A DNA stretch of 13,494 nt from contig JBBRGA010000091.1 in NCBI GenBank assembly GCA_038241115.1, forward strand, positions 1 through 13,494, written 5' to 3'. The number at the start of each line of letters is the position of its first letter. Positions within the stretch are counted from its first letter, which is position 1. The notes beneath the pieces were generated by a model. The model was not told where the DNA came from. It worked only from the letters and a program-made list of their open reading frames with translations, and ran no database searches. The position numbers and the translations under genes were made by a program. The stretch is from JANYJJ01 sp038241115. Lineage in GTDB: Bacteria > Pseudomonadota > Gammaproteobacteria > Burkholderiales > Burkholderiaceae_C. This document shows, one piece after another, positions 1-6,114 of this stretch.

Positions 1-1
1 C

Positions 2-187
2 ATCAGCGATGTACGCAACAAGCGCGCCATTCATTTCGCGCTCTGTATGGGGTTCCAGCAAGAGGGAGTTGTTCGACACCGCGAGCGCGACCCGCAAGGT
101 GAGCTGTGCGATCAGGCTTTACTTGCCCTGCTCAGCGCTGATCGCACCAACGCCGGCCGCACCAACGCCGGCCGCCCATTCCGTTGA
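2..187 (+). CDS. GNAT-family N-acetyltransferase, C-terminal 61 residues (5' end outside window)
   Basis: The frame is open from the first full codon (position 2) to the TGA at 185-187. It encodes a tail typical of GCN5-related acetyltransferases that use acetyl-CoA. Key pieces are an N-x-RAI motif early in the fragment (residues NKRAIHFAL), then MGFQQEGVVR, matching the family pattern 'N.RAI.L...LGF..EG..R', then a short variable turn, then D-x-x-LLALL, the usual last strand. The catalytic and acetyl-CoA-binding P-loop region (motif A) lies upstream of the window, so substrate and exact subfamily cannot be judged. The last 15 residues contain a five-codon tandem duplication (RTNAG twice) after the conserved core. 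The gene converges on the dsbC-like gene, with the two stop codons only 17 bp apart. Family assignment is fairly secure; whether it is a RimJ-like protein acetyltransferase or a small-molecule enzyme is unknown. Confidence 0.75.
   Translation: MSDVRNKRAIHFALCMGFQQEGVVRHRERDPQGELCDQALLALLSADRTNAGRTNAGRPFR
143..175 (+). repeat. 15-bp perfect tandem duplication in the acetyltransferase tail
   Basis: The unit CGCACCAACGCCGGC occurs twice without mismatch at 143-157 and 158-172, followed by the first three bases of a third copy. It is in frame and duplicates five residues (R-T-N-A-G) just before the stop codon, beyond the conserved fold. It looks like a recent replication-slippage duplication. 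Confidence 0.85.
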
Positions 188-210
188 GGCTGAGCTGAAT
201 CGCCTCAGCC
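188..210. terminator. Inverted repeat between convergent stop codons, possible bidirectional terminator
   Basis: GGCTGAG (188-194) pairs perfectly with CTCAGCC (204-210) around a 9-nt loop. An alternative register pairs TGAGGC (185-190) with GCCTCA (202-207). The structure overlaps the stop codons of both the acetyltransferase (185-187) and the dsbC-like gene (205-207). There is no clear T-tract on either side, so intrinsic termination is doubtful; it may just stabilise 3' ends. Confidence 0.4.
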
Positions 211-963
211 GCGCACGGCCTTGCGACTGGCTGCCAACTGCTTTTCAATTTGATCTGGTGCCATGGCGCCGGGCACTCGCTTGCCATCTTCAAACACCAA
301 GGCAGGTGTGCCCATGACCTTGTGTTTTCGGCCCATCAGCGCCGTTCGTTTCAATGCCTCGACGTCACACTGAGCCACCGCGGCGGGTGTGGACTTGGCG
401 GGCGCTGTGCCGTCCACCATCCAATCGCGCCACGCTTTGGTGTTGTCTTTGGCGCACCAAATGTCGCGTGATTTTTCAGGCGAGTCACCGCCCAGGATGG
501 GGTACAAAAATGTGTAAACCGTCACGTCTGCGACTTGCGCCAACTCTCGCTCAAACTTTTTGCAATAGCCGCAGTTCGGGTCGGCGAACACCACCAACTT
601 GCGAGCGCCCGTGCCTTGCTTGAAAACGATCGCGTCCTTCAACGGCAGGTTGGCGAAGTCGATGGCGGTCAGCTTGGCGATGCGCTCTTCGGTGAGGTTG
701 GCGCCCGTTTTTGTGTCGACCAATTGGCCTTCAATCAAATGGTCGCCAGTGGCATCGGAGTAAAAAATTTCAGTGCCCACGCGCAGTTCAAAGACACCTG
801 GAATTTTGGTCTTGCTGACCTCATCGATCTTCGGAAAAGAAGGTTGCCGCGCAGCAAAATTCTTGCGGATCGTGACCTCGTCGGACCAGGCCGGTCCGAT
901 CAAAAAAGTGCCCATGAGTGCGGCCACCAGCAAGTGGCGCAGAGCATAAAAGTGATGTGTCAT
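205..963 (-). CDS. dsbC: DsbC-family periplasmic thiol:disulfide interchange protein (disulfide isomerase)
   Basis: Predicted periplasmic protein-disulfide isomerase of 252 residues (E. coli DsbC is 236 with its signal). Residues 1-27 form a signal peptide: basic N-region, a hydrophobic LLVAALMGTFLIG core, and a likely cut after AWS. Next comes the N-terminal dimerisation domain (IPGVFELRV..TEIFYSD...LIEGQLVD..TGANLTEERI). The thioredoxin-like domain has the active site C131-G-Y-C134 and a cis-proline in MGTPALVFEDG. A second cysteine pair (DIWCAKD and VAQCDVE) matches the structural disulfide of DsbC. In the family, DsbC is kept reduced by DsbD and reshuffles wrong disulfides; that role is inferred here. 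The ATG at 963 was chosen because it directly opens the signal peptide; a TTG at 978 would overlap the upstream stop codon as TTGA and add five residues. It lies 11 bp after the UbiH-family gene, so cotranscription is likely. Confidence 0.9.
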   Translation of the reverse strand: MTHHFYALRHLLVAALMGTFLIGPAWSDEVTIRKNFAARQPSFPKIDEVSKTKIPGVFELRVGTEIFYSDATGDHLIEGQLVDTKTGANLTEERIAKLTAIDFANLPLKDAIVFKQGTGARKLVVFADPNCGYCKKFERELAQVADVTVYTFLYPILGGDSPEKSRDIWCAKDNTKAWRDWMVDGTAPAKSTPAAVAQCDVEALKRTALMGRKHKVMGTPALVFEDGKRVPGAMAPDQIEKQLAASRKAVRG

Positions 964-974
964 GAGATGGGCTT

Positions 975-2213
975 TCAAGATTCAAGAGCGCGCGTGGTGA
1001 GCCAGCGCTTCAGCGGAGACAAGTGATTGACCAGAGTCATGCCGCGATTGCGAAGTTCCCGCAGGGCTGGTTGCTCGGCGGCAAACAGTTGCAACAAACC
1101 TTCGGTCAATTGGCCCATGACCTGGGTGGGCACGATTCGTTGGCGTGCATAGCGGCGGAGCAATTTTTCGTCACTCAGGGGCCGCCAGGATTCGCGCTCA
1201 AGGAGCACTTTCGTCAGCATCGCCACGTCGGCCAAGCCCAGGTTCAAACCTTGGCCCGCAAGCGGATGTATGACGTGGGCGGCGTCGCCCAGCAGCACCC
1301 AACCGGGGCCGCACCAGGCGCTTGCATGCGCGCGCATCAACGGCCAACTCGCACGCTCGCTGGCCAACGTCAGCTCGCCTGCCGCGCCTTGGGTGGCTTG
1401 CATCAGGGCGGCGTTGAAGGCTGCATCGTCCAAGGCCAACAGCGCCTGAGCTCGGGCTTCGGGCAGCGACCACACCAGTGAGTAAGAAGCGCCGATGTTC
1501 GGTTGAAAAGGCGAAGGATCATGAGATTGCCCGGGGGAGGCAAGCGCTGACGCACCCGCTGACGCACCCGCTGACGCACCCAATTTCCCACCAAAGGGCA
1601 GCAGTGCCAATACGTCAGGCGAGCGGAACCACTGGTGCGCTGTGTGCCTGTGACCCAAACTGCACTGCAGGCGCGCAGCAATCGCGCGGTGGCCGTAGTC
1701 GTTTTTTTCAAAAACCACGCCCAGCGCTTCGCGCGAAGCTGAACTGCGGCCTTCGCAAAGTGCCGTCAACGTGGCGGGAACTTCCGCCTGAACCTGCGTG
1801 ATGTGGGGCGCGAACTTCACTGCATTGACCAGCACTTGTTCCAGCTCGGCGGCGTCAACAATCCAGGCCAGTTCCGGCAGGCGCTGCGACCAGGCTGAAA
1901 AATCCAGGGTGCCGGAAGCCGACCTCAAGCCAGACGCTTCAGCAGCATCAGCGCCCGTGTCCGTGCGCGCATCGCCTTCGATCTGCATGTCATGAATCGC
2001 CGTGGTGGCCGATGTGGGCAATGCGTCCCACACTTTGAGTCCGCGCAGCAAAGCGACCGAGGCGGCGTTCATGGCAAATGCCCTCAAGTCAGGGCCTTTG
2101 TTGTCGGCTGCATCCACCAGCAATGCAATGCGCAGCCCCTGACGCGCCAGACTCAGCGCCAAGCTTTTGCCGACGATTCCCGAGCCACGCACCAACACGT
2201 CATAAGCATCCAT
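975..2213 (-). CDS. UbiH/UbiF/VisC/COQ6-family FAD-dependent monooxygenase, probable ubiquinone-ring hydroxylase
   Basis: Class A flavoprotein monooxygenase of 412 residues, near the usual ~390-400 plus an insertion. Visible motifs are the dinucleotide-binding G10-x-G-x-x-G15 (GSGIVG) with its Rossmann strand, the DLRAFAMNAASVALL segment typical of UbiH relatives, and the FAD ribityl-binding GD motif (G309-D310, LLGDAAHVIHPLAGQGLNLG). Family members hydroxylate the aromatic ring of ubiquinone precursors using NADPH and O2; which ring position is modified cannot be read from sequence. Residues about 211-240 are a low-complexity insertion, three GASA repeats followed by a Ser/Pro-rich stretch, between 'LALLPFGG' and 'YSLVWSLPE', where relatives normally run straight on. 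The ATG at 2213 was chosen because the Rossmann strand starts four residues later; an upstream extension to 2273 adds 20 unconserved residues. Likely operonic with dsbC downstream. Confidence 0.88.
   Translation of the reverse strand: MDAYDVLVRGSGIVGKSLALSLARQGLRIALLVDAADNKGPDLRAFAMNAASVALLRGLKVWDALPTSATTAIHDMQIEGDARTDTGADAAEASGLRSASGTLDFSAWSQRLPELAWIVDAAELEQVLVNAVKFAPHITQVQAEVPATLTALCEGRSSASREALGVVFEKNDYGHRAIAARLQCSLGHRHTAHQWFRSPDVLALLPFGGKLGASAGASAGASALASPGQSHDPSPFQPNIGASYSLVWSLPEARAQALLALDDAAFNAALMQATQGAAGELTLASERASWPLMRAHASAWCGPGWVLLGDAAHVIHPLAGQGLNLGLADVAMLTKVLLERESWRPLSDEKLLRRYARQRIVPTQVMGQLTEGLLQLFAAEQPALRELRNRGMTLVNHLSPLKRWLTTRALES
1546..1581 (-). repeat. Three perfect 12-bp tandem repeats inside the UbiH-family gene
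   Basis: GCTGACGCACCC (plus-strand reading) occurs three times in exact succession at 1546-1557, 1558-1569 and 1570-1581. On the coding strand each unit adds four residues (Gly-Ala-Ser-Ala). The unit is a multiple of three, so changes in copy number preserve the frame. The repeat sits in a surface-type linker insertion, not in the FAD-binding motifs. Confidence 0.92.
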
Positions 2214-2325
2214 AGTTTCAGATTGTAGGTAGCCGGGCATGCCCTTGATCGACGCGGCTGACGCACAATTCACGCGGAATTTGAGCGTATCGACGGGGTT
2301 CGGGTGGCAGTGAAAGGCAGACGTT
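2214..2325. promoter_or_regulatory. Divergent promoter region between the UbiH-family gene and the MOSC gene
   Basis: This 112-bp gap must hold the starts of both divergent units. On the minus strand TACAAT (2227-2222, five of six matches to the -10 consensus) ends eight bases before the UbiH ATG, which would put transcription start at or next to the start codon (a leaderless or near-leaderless mRNA). No good -35 is visible at 16-18 bp spacing. Just upstream, GGGCATGCCC (2235-2244) is a perfect 10-bp palindrome lying in the spacer of that promoter and could be an operator. On the plus strand, TTGATC (2245-2250) is a possible -35 without a matching -10. GAAAGGC at about 2312-2318 is a plausible ribosome-binding site for the MOSC gene. 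Confidence 0.35.
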
Positions 2326-3180
2326 GTGAGTGAATTGAAAATCGACTTGGCTCAGCTTTGGGTCTACCCGGTCAAGAGTTGCGCGGGAGTGAACTTGACC
2401 GATTGCGTTTTGCTCGAAACCGGCCTGGAGCTTGACCGTGCCTGGATGGTGGTCGACGCCCAAGGGCAGTTTGTCTCCCAGCGTGAACTGCCCCGCATGG
2501 CGTTGGTGCAACCGGCCCTCAAATCGACGGAAATGGTGCTGCGCGCGCCCGGCATGTTGGCCCTGCATGTGGCACTCGACACGGTTGAAAAAGCCACCCG
2601 CGCGCAAGTTTGGGACGACACCGTTGCGGCTTATGACATGGGCGATTTGGCGGCGCAGTGGTTCACTGATTTTCTGGGACAGCCCCTGCGCTTGGTGCGC
2701 TTTGATCCCGAACAAAAACGCTTGTCTGACCCTGCATGGACGCGCGGCATCGAAGCTGAAAACACCTTCTCTGATGGCTTTCCGATTTTGGTCACATGCA
2801 CCGCTTCTCTGGAAGAGATGAACCGCCGCTTGAGACTCGCTGCGCAACCCGAAATCACGTTGGCACGTTTTCGGCCCAACCTGGTTCTGTCGGGTTTGGA
2901 CGCCCACGGCGAAGATCATTTGGACGAGCTTGTTTTCAACACGGCAGACGGCGAAATTCGCTTGAAGCTGACCAAGCCCTGCACGCGTTGCTCCATCCCT
3001 GACATCGATCCGCTGACCGCCTTGACAGGTCACGCAGTGGGCGACGTGTTGGCCAGCTACCGCGCCGATGCGCGTGTTCAGGGCGCTTTGACATTCGCGA
3101 TGAATGCGGTGATCGTGAGCGGGGTCGAGTGCGTTTTCAAAGTCGGCATGTCGGGCGAAGCGAGCCTTCGTTTTGAGTGA
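2326..3180 (+). CDS. MOSC-domain protein (YcbX/mARC-like, without ferredoxin domain)
   Basis: Predicted molybdenum-cofactor-binding protein of 284 residues. The N-terminal MOSC_N beta-barrel domain (about 5-120) begins with LAQLWVYPVKSCAGV and continues with ELDRAWMVVDAQGQFVSQRELPRMALV, a strong match to the YcbX/mARC family pattern. The MOSC domain (about 130-280) has RFRPNLVLSG and KPC219-T-R-C222-SIPDIDP; C219 is the conserved cysteine that ligates molybdenum in this family. E. coli YcbX is about 370 residues because a 2Fe-2S ferredoxin domain is fused to its C-terminus. That domain is absent here, so electrons would have to come from a separate partner. Family members reduce N-hydroxylated bases and similar compounds; that activity is inferred. 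The start is GTG at 2326 with a moderate Shine-Dalgarno element. The EamA gene follows 48 bp later on the same strand. Confidence 0.88.
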   Translation: MSELKIDLAQLWVYPVKSCAGVNLTDCVLLETGLELDRAWMVVDAQGQFVSQRELPRMALVQPALKSTEMVLRAPGMLALHVALDTVEKATRAQVWDDTVAAYDMGDLAAQWFTDFLGQPLRLVRFDPEQKRLSDPAWTRGIEAENTFSDGFPILVTCTASLEEMNRRLRLAAQPEITLARFRPNLVLSGLDAHGEDHLDELVFNTADGEIRLKLTKPCTRCSIPDIDPLTALTGHAVGDVLASYRADARVQGALTFAMNAVIVSGVECVFKVGMSGEASLRFE

Positions 3181-3228
3181 TCTGGCTGCGCTTGCCAGCC
3201 AAGCAACTCAACGTCGTCAACTCACCGA

Positions 3229-4170
3229 ATGAAGCGTTTCAAGAGCTGGCAGCTTTTCGCCATCTGCGTGTTGACTTGGGGTACCACCTGGTACGCCATC
3301 ACTTTTCAAATTGGCCAAGCCCCGCCAGAGTTTGGCGTGGCCATGCGCTTCGGTTTGGCGGGTTTGCTGGTTCTGGCGTGGCGCAGCGCTGTTGGCGACT
3401 CGCTCAGGCTCAACGCTGCAGCGCATGCACGCGTGGCGCTGCAAGGCTGCTTCATGTACGGGTTGTCTTATCTGTGCGTTTATCACGCCGAAAAGCATCT
3501 GGTGTCGGGGCTGGTGGCAGTGGGCTATTCGGCCTCGCCCTTGGTCAGTGGCCTGGGGGCTCGCTGGCTGTACGGCACACCGGTGACGTCACGCTTTTTG
3601 CTGGGCGGTGCGGTGGGTTTGCTTGGCGTGACGCTGATTTTTGCGCCTGAATTCGCAAACGCAGTTCGCCAATCAAACCCGGCCAACACCCTGTTGGGCG
3701 TCCTGTTCACTGCGGCATCGGTGTTGTTGTCCAGTGTGGGCAGTTTGGCCGCCAGTCGCAACCGGGAGCACGGGCTGCCGTTTTGGACCGCTCTCGGTTG
3801 GGGGATGGTTTACGGTGCACTGGTCGCGGCTTTGCTGGGCTTCGCGATGACACTCGCATCGGGCCAGACATTTGCGCTGCCTTTGGCGCCGTCTTGGTGG
3901 ATATCTTGGGTCTACCTCGCCACAGCGGGAACAGTGATGACGTTCGCTTGCTTCTTGACCTTGCAAGAGCGCATCGGCCCCGGACCGGCAGGCAGCATCG
4001 GTGTCATGACGCCGCTGCTCGCACTGCTGGTGTCAATGGTTTGGGAGTCTTACCAAGCCAGCATCTTCACGTTGCTGGGCGCGGCGTTGGCGGTGCTGGG
4101 CAACGTTTTGGTGCTCGGGCCGTGGCGCGGTCGATCACAACTGGGCGCTGTCAACCGCAAGGCCGCCTGA
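3229..4170 (+). CDS. EamA/DMT-superfamily transporter
   Basis: Inner-membrane protein of 313 residues with about ten hydrophobic segments in two EamA halves (roughly 8-140 and 150-300), the standard size and layout for this superfamily. The N-terminal half opens with the family-typical LTWGTTWYAITFQIG and then PPEFGVAMRFGLAGLLVLAWR. The second half ends with ERIGPGPAGSIGVMTPLLALL followed by MVWE and a last helix LLGAALAVLGNVLVL, a classic EamA C-terminal signature. Members export metabolites or amino acids; the substrate cannot be deduced. The ATG at 3229 fits the family start, though no strong ribosome-binding site precedes it, which may mean coupling to the MOSC gene 48 bp upstream. It converges on the HD-GYP gene with only 44 bp between stop codons and no clear terminator in the gap. 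Confidence 0.9.
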   Translation: MKRFKSWQLFAICVLTWGTTWYAITFQIGQAPPEFGVAMRFGLAGLLVLAWRSAVGDSLRLNAAAHARVALQGCFMYGLSYLCVYHAEKHLVSGLVAVGYSASPLVSGLGARWLYGTPVTSRFLLGGAVGLLGVTLIFAPEFANAVRQSNPANTLLGVLFTAASVLLSSVGSLAASRNREHGLPFWTALGWGMVYGALVAALLGFAMTLASGQTFALPLAPSWWISWVYLATAGTVMTFACFLTLQERIGPGPAGSIGVMTPLLALLVSMVWESYQASIFTLLGAALAVLGNVLVLGPWRGRSQLGAVNRKAA

Positions 4171-4214
4171 AAGGCCAAAGCTGCGCCCCTTCTCGGACCG
4201 CGCGCAATTAGCAA

Positions 4215-5345
4215 TCAACGCTTGTCCATCAACTCGAGTTCAGCGTCGGGATCAGGGATCGTCACCGGCTCGGCAAAGCGCTCCCGAATTTTTTGCACCT
4301 CGGGTATCAGGGCGGTGAATTTTTGAAGCATCTGTGGGTCGAACTGCTTGCCCGCGTTGGCATTCATGAATTGCATGGACTCTTCAACGGACCACGGTTT
4401 TTTATACGGCCGTTCTGAAGTCAGCGCATCGAACACATCGGTGATGGCCACCATGCGCGCCGCCTCGGGAATGTCGGTGCCTGCCAAGCGGTGCGGATAA
4501 CCGGTGCCGTCCCATTTTTCGTGGTGCGACAAGGCAATTTCGCGGGCCATTTCCAGCAACTCGGTGCCGGAGTCGGCCAAAATTTCTGCACCGATGATGG
4601 TGTGGCGATTCATGATGTCGCGCTCGTCGGCGGTCAGCGGACCAGCCTTCAGCAAGATGCCGTCGGGGATGCCAATTTTGCCGACATCGTGCATGGGGCT
4701 GGCGTTGAGCATGAGCTCGCAGGCCTGCGCGTCCCACCCCATGCTGCGCGCCAGCAAGGCCGACGCGTGGCTCATGCGCAAAATGTGCTGGCCGGTTTCG
4801 TTGTCGCGGAATTCCGAGGCCCGACCCAGGCGGCGCACGATGTCCAGGCGCGAGCGCCGCAGCTCCTGTGTGCGCTCGTCCACCATCTCTTCCAGCACCT
4901 GTTTTTGGGTGTGCATCAGGCGGTGTGCCAAGTGCGCCATGAGCACGTTTTTCACACGCGCCAAAAGTTCACGGCGGTTGAAGGGTTTGCTCAAAAAGTC
5001 AATCGCTCCGCTGCGCAACGCGCGCAGCAAGAAGTCTTCGCCCGACTGCGCTGTCAGCACCAGCACCGGTGGCTTCAGGTCATCGCTCAAGGCCGAGATT
5101 TGCCCCATCACTTCGTAGCCGTCGAGGTGCGGCATGTTGATGTCAAGCAAGATCAGGTCGGGGCGTTCGGCCAAGTAGCGCGCCAGGACCTCGCGCGGGT
5201 CTTGCACCAGATCGACGTGGTGGTAGCCCTCTGTGCGCAGCATCAGGCTGAGCAACTTCAGGTTGGCCGGCTCGTCGTCGACCACCAAAATGCGCGCAGT
5301 TTTGGGGTCGTAGCCCCCGTAAGTCTGGGAAGTCACAGTGTTCAT
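4215..5345 (-). CDS. Response regulator with HD-GYP cyclic-di-GMP phosphodiesterase output
   Basis: RpfG-like two-component regulator, 376 residues from the ATG. Receiver domain (about 17-135): acidic pair D23-D24, phosphoacceptor D68 in LLLDINMP, conserved T in LVLTAQ and K in SKPF. A helical, probably coiled-coil linker (about 140-185, rich in E, Q and R) joins it to the HD-GYP domain (about 190-360), which keeps H219-D220 (MHDVGKIGIPDGILLKAG), H274-H275 and G282-Y-P284 (WDGTGYP), and the later DVFDALTSERPYK motif. All key metal-binding and GYP residues are present, so hydrolysis of cyclic-di-GMP is expected. A GTG at 5438 would add 31 basic, unconserved residues; I prefer the ATG because the receiver starts soon after, but the case is not closed. 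No cognate kinase is adjacent in the operon; the nearest is the hybrid kinase at 7269-10511. Three 14-bp direct repeats lie upstream. Confidence 0.9.
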   Translation of the reverse strand: MNTVTSQTYGGYDPKTARILVVDDEPANLKLLSLMLRTEGYHHVDLVQDPREVLARYLAERPDLILLDINMPHLDGYEVMGQISALSDDLKPPVLVLTAQSGEDFLLRALRSGAIDFLSKPFNRRELLARVKNVLMAHLAHRLMHTQKQVLEEMVDERTQELRRSRLDIVRRLGRASEFRDNETGQHILRMSHASALLARSMGWDAQACELMLNASPMHDVGKIGIPDGILLKAGPLTADERDIMNRHTIIGAEILADSGTELLEMAREIALSHHEKWDGTGYPHRLAGTDIPEAARMVAITDVFDALTSERPYKKPWSVEESMQFMNANAGKQFDPQMLQKFTALIPEVQKIRERFAEPVTIPDPDAELELMDKR

Positions 5346-5498
5346 GGCGCTGCTCGCTGATTGCGGTTCCACTTTCGATGCCGAAGTTGGATTTGTGCGC
5401 TGCCGCGCCCGCTTTTGCAAGCGCGCCGGGAGCGACACAGGTCTTCGATTGGGATATCGGCAGCAGCGGGCACCTTCTTGAGGACGCCTTTCACTGTC

Positions 5499-5540
5499 TT
5501 TCGGTTGCCTCAGTTCCGTAGCCTCATTTCCGTAGCCTCA
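5499..5540 (-). repeat. Three 14-bp direct repeats (iteron-like) upstream of the HD-GYP gene
   Basis: On the coding strand of the downstream gene the units read TGAGGCTACGGAAA (5540-5527), TGAGGCTACGGAAC (5526-5513) and TGAGGCAACCGAAA (5512-5499). They share TGAGGC-x-AC-x-GAA and have an exact 14-bp period. They lie just after the stop codon of the small unknown gene and 60 to 200 bp before the two candidate HD-GYP starts. They may be a regulator-binding array or a slippage product. Confidence 0.8.
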
Positions 5541-5553
5541 GGGCAGGGCAAGC

Positions 5554-6018
5554 TCAGTCGGAGGCGGCTGAACCTTGCAACGCATCGGGCCACGACGCAT
5601 CGTCGTCAGCCCACAGCAACAAAGCGGCGCCGCGCTTCTTCAATTGCGCCGTGTGTTTGGGCAACTCGGTGTCGAGCACATGGCCCCAAGCGCTTGGAAC
5701 CTGGCCACGGTCCAGGTTTTGCGCGTGCAGCAGCCAGCGCTTGCCAAAAGCGCGCAGCGCGTCTCGCGGCGTGGCCAGGTCATGCGCCGGCAGCACGTCG
5801 CTGGGCAAGTCGCCGCAGATGACCCACCAGCCTATCCACTCCGGGCGCTTCTGGCTCTCTACTGCCCAGATGCTGGCGTAGGGCGATACGAACCACGCCG
5901 GGCCGTCACCGATGCGGCCTGCACTCGCCTCCAGACCCTGATGTTTGAGGCAGCTTGCCACGTCGAGCCGGCGCTCGCTGCACCAGGATTCTTCAGAGCT
6001 TGGTTGGCTTGTGGACAT
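5554..6018 (-). CDS. Small tryptophan-rich protein of unknown function (DUF4826-like)
   Basis: 154 residues, soluble, no signal peptide or membrane segment, with ten tryptophans (about 6.5 %). Most of these fall in a compact core (residues about 38-75): GDGPAWFVSP, ASIWAVESQKRPEWIGWWVICGDLPSD. The pattern 'W-C-x-E near the N-terminus, PAW...P...WA-x-ES...P...GWW-x-I-x-GDLP' resembles what I recall as DUF4826, a proteobacterial family with no known role; this is from memory and not searched. The C-terminal third (RWLLHAQNL.., LLLWADDDASWPD) looks helical and acidic. The start is the ATG at 6018, with no Shine-Dalgarno sequence. It is divergent from ychF and upstream of the HD-GYP gene on the same strand. 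I can offer no function. Confidence 0.75.
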   Translation of the reverse strand: MSTSQPSSEESWCSERRLDVASCLKHQGLEASAGRIGDGPAWFVSPYASIWAVESQKRPEWIGWWVICGDLPSDVLPAHDLATPRDALRAFGKRWLLHAQNLDRGQVPSAWGHVLDTELPKHTAQLKKRGAALLLWADDDASWPDALQGSAASD

Positions 6019-6114
6019 GGCCAGGGGAGGGTGTGTTGAAAGGAGGACTTTGATTATCCGTGGCCCCTAAAATCGTGCTTTATTTCCGATTGTCTTTGTG
6101 CCGAAAGAAACACC
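6019..6114. promoter_or_regulatory. Divergent intergenic region between the DUF4826-like gene and ychF
   Basis: On the plus strand TAAAAT (6068-6073) is a candidate -10 for ychF without a convincing -35, and GAAAGA before the ATG is a moderate ribosome-binding site. Unexpectedly, a near-perfect Shine-Dalgarno sequence, AAAGGAGGA (6039-6047), lies far upstream. It is followed after only two bases by TTG (6050), which opens a six-codon frame ending at TAA 6068-6070. No conserved product can be claimed for it. On the minus strand GATAAT (6057-6052) is a weak -10 for the DUF4826-like gene. Confidence 0.3.

Noticed and set aside
9..317. Plus-strand open frame starting at position 9
   Set aside because: A different frame, open from position 2 to 187, gives a convincing acetyltransferase C-terminus; this one also runs antisense into the dsbC-like gene.
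2218..3033. Long minus-strand open frame opposite the MOSC gene
   Set aside because: Gln/His/Arg-rich translation with no recognisable motif; it mirrors a well-supported gene on the plus strand and is a G+C-driven shadow.
4161..4214. GGCC...GGCC inverted repeat at the end of the EamA gene as a terminator
   Set aside because: Only a 4-bp stem with no T-tract; too weak to call.
5499..5540. Direct repeats as a CRISPR array
   Set aside because: Units are 14 bp, contiguous and without spacers, and no cas genes are nearby.
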